Shown: in pieces, positions 62,752 through 64,000 of the stretch
Layout of the letters: every line of letters starts with the position of its first letter
Position numbering within the stretch: position 1 is the first letter of the stretch
Translations under genes and position numbers: made by a program
Assembly: GCF_002993335.1 (NCBI RefSeq)
Contig: NZ_PVNS01000010.1
Coordinates: forward strand, 62,001 to 126,000
DNA length: 64,000 bases
Direction: 5' to 3'
Source: Alkalicoccus urumqiensis
GTDB lineage: Bacteria > Bacillota > Bacilli > Bacillales > Salisediminibacteriaceae
The notes under the pieces: generated by a model
The model's input: the letters and a program-made list of their open reading frames with translations, nothing else
Told to the model about the DNA's origin: nothing
Databases searched by the model: none

Positions 62752-62925
62752 ATGGCAGAAACACGAGTTCGCAAAAATGAGAACCTGGATGCTGCTCTTC
62801 GTCGTTTCAAGAAAACGATGTCTAAAGAAGGGACTCTAGCGGAGGTGCGTAAGCGTAAGCATTACGAAAAGCCGAGCATCCGCCGTAAGAAAAAGTCCGA
62901 AGAAGCCCGTAAGCGCAAGTTCTAA
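62752..62925 (+). CDS. rpsU: 30S ribosomal protein S21
   Basis: A 57-residue basic protein, [19 protein letters not shown] at the start and [12 protein letters not shown] at the end. Binds near the 3' end of 16S rRNA and helps initiation. ATG 62752 follows GGAGGGAGG. Right before yqeY as in Bacillus. Confidence 0.97.
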   Translation: MAETRVRKNENLDAALRRFKKTMSKEGTLAEVRKRKHYEKPSIRRKKKSEEARKRKF

Positions 62926-62938
62926 GGAGAGGATTGCC

Positions 62939-63385
62939 GTGTCGTTACCACTTCTTGATCAGTTAAATCAGGATATGAAGCAGGCGATGAAGCAGAAAGA
63001 AAAGCAGCGCCTGCAGGTCATTCGTTCTGTGAAGAACGCCATCCAGAATGAACAGATCAACGCCGGTCACGAGCTCTCTGATGAAGAAGCGCTAACCGTG
63101 CTGAACAGGGAAATGAAACAGCGCCGCGAATCCCTCCAGGAATTTGACAAGGCTGGACGCCAGGATCTTGTCGACAAGACACAGGCGGAAATCGACGTGC
63201 TGAAAGACTATCTGCCCGAGCAGCTCTCGGAAGAAGAGCTGCAGCAGATAGTAAACGAGACGATTGCAGAAACCGGCGCATCCGGAAAATCGGATATGGG
63301 CCGCGTTATGGGAGCAGTCATGCCAAAGGTAAAAGGCCGGGCAGACGGTTCCGACGTACGTCGTCTTGTACAGCAGTCCTTGTAA
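62939..63385 (+). CDS. yqeY: YqeY/GatB-like protein
   Basis: A 148-residue helical protein of the GatB/YqeY domain family, without the GatB catalytic part. Contains [57 protein letters not shown] and [21 protein letters not shown] role in tRNA-dependent amidation is assumed from the fold but not established. GTG 62939 follows AAGGAGAGG. A terminator follows. Confidence 0.95.
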   Translation: MSLPLLDQLNQDMKQAMKQKEKQRLQVIRSVKNAIQNEQINAGHELSDEEALTVLNREMKQRRESLQEFDKAGRQDLVDKTQAEIDVLKDYLPEQLSEEELQQIVNETIAETGASGKSDMGRVMGAVMPKVKGRADGSDVRRLVQQSL

Positions 63386-63394
63386 CAACATGAA

Positions 63395-63424
63395 GCCGCC
63401 CCCTATTTGGGGGCGGTTTTTTTG
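63395..63424 (+). terminator. Terminator of yqeY
   Basis: CCGCCCCC - TATTT - GGGGGCGG followed by nine T: strong rho-independent terminator closing the operon. Confidence 0.96.
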
Positions 63425-64000
63425 CTATTAAGAATGTATAAAATCTAAAAGCTTTTTTACTTAGGTATGCCAAGGGCTGCAGCATTTCAAACCGTTGTTA
63501 CATCCATAGTTACTTTCTGTTGAAGGAGCTTCTCCGCTACTCGGCAGAAGCTTGCCGTGGGCTTGTCTTCCAGCCGGGCGCTATCTGCACGGCTGTATAG
63601 CATGAGCGGAGCCGGCCTATGGTTTGAGCCGCAGGGCAGCGAACTTCTGCCATGCGGCGCGGCCGCGCGGAGCCATGCTTCTTCAATTGAAGCATTGTCC
63701 AGCTGCAGCACCCGCTCGCTCGAGGTTCCTTCACCCCTGCCGAAGAAAGCAAAGAGCAGCTTTCGTCGGCAGGGCCTCCAGGACTGGTCGCTCGTAAGCA
63801 GGGCGCTTCCGCTTTTCAGATTCCCCCCGGAACGCGCACGGCTGCAGGTGCAGGCAGAAAGCGGGAACCTATTCAATAAACTTCCCTTTTTTTATTAATA
63901 CATATTAAATGCACAATGCCCTGAGAGAAGTGAAGATCGAATTCCCTGCATATATTCAGCTGTAAACGGGAATCACTTTGATAACCCCGTAAAGAGGAGG
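63425..64000 (+). other. Gene-free region with GC-rich hairpin block
   Basis: No convincing gene in 575 bp. AT-rich flanks surround a GC-rich block (about 63515-63870) containing hairpins: 63527-63552 (AGCTTCT/AGAAGCT), 63675-63695 (perfect ATGCTTC/GAAGCAT) and 63735-63774 (a 15-bp stem with one mismatch, GAAAGC/GCTTTC at its top). Open frames on both strands lack ribosome binding sites and recognisable domains. AAAGAGGAGG at 63991-64000 must belong to the next gene (nfeD/floA in B. subtilis). Confidence 0.6.

Noticed and set aside
63515-63870. OLE RNA, known from extremophile Bacillaceae
   Set aside because: The genomic setting (near xseA, ispA and dxs) and the known size of about 600 nt do not fit this place after yqeY.
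63487-63898. Two long opposing reading frames after yqeY
   Set aside because: GC-rich sequence opens both strands; neither has a ribosome binding site, recognisable domain or normal amino acid composition.
1-64000. CRISPR arrays, tRNA and rRNA genes
   Set aside because: No regularly spaced direct repeats, no cloverleaf-like sequences and no rRNA segments were noticed on reading both strands; a dedicated search was not possible.

Overview
The window is a chromosomal segment of a Firmicute of the Bacillaceae type. Two stretches match the Bacillus subtilis gene order closely: mltG-trmR-udk-greA-yrrS-yrzA-mtnN at the left, and yqeG through comE, holA, rpsT, lepA, hemW, the hrcA heat-shock operon, prmA, rsmE, mtaB, rpsU and yqeY at the right. 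Base composition near 50% GC, many acidic surface or lipoproteins, and a complete Mrp Na+/H+ antiporter operon suggest a halophilic or alkaliphilic member. Two stage-specific sporulation genes usually found between rpsT and lepA (gpr, spoIIP) are absent, which fits a lineage that has lost or reduced sporulation; this is an inference from local gene order.

Layout. 1-7.6 kb: cell wall, tRNA modification, nucleotide salvage and transcription fidelity genes, interrupted by a 1.06 kb IS30-family element with a frameshifted transposase. 7.6-34 kb: a lineage-specific mixture containing a serine peptidase, an oligo-1,6-glucosidase, an orphan zinc-binding lipoprotein, a small Fe-S-carrier-like protein with an in-frame UGA, a nuclease lipoprotein, a HemAT oxygen sensor, an MFS pump, oxidoreductases, a second chemoreceptor, dapF, deoD, an HD-GYP protein, an 841-residue DHH-CBS-nucleotidyltransferase fusion and psd. 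34-40.2 kb: mrpABCDEFG on the minus strand behind a long structured leader. 40.5-63.4 kb: the conserved yqeG-comE-holA-lepA-hrcA-dnaKJ-yqeY block. 63.4-64 kb: a gene-free GC-rich block with several strong hairpins.

How it works together. Mrp exchanges cytoplasmic Na+ for H+. HrcA, GrpE, DnaK and DnaJ form a CIRCE-controlled chaperone operon. YqeH, YqeI and RsfS assemble or silence ribosomes, with PrmA, RsmE, MtaB, S20 and S21 nearby. ComEA/EB/EC take up DNA. MtnN and DeoD salvage nucleosides. HemAT and a Cache-type receptor feed chemotaxis.

Most notable: (i) a HesB/IscA-like ORF at 13317-13601 carries UGA exactly where homologues have Cys, with a hairpin shortly downstream that resembles a bacterial SECIS, so it is probably a selenoprotein that ordinary gene calling would miss; (ii) the mrp leader folds into at least four nested helices plus a 15-bp hairpin next to the ribosome binding site, a candidate ion-responsive or otherwise regulatory RNA; (iii) further structured gene-free segments lie between dnaK and dnaJ and after yqeY.
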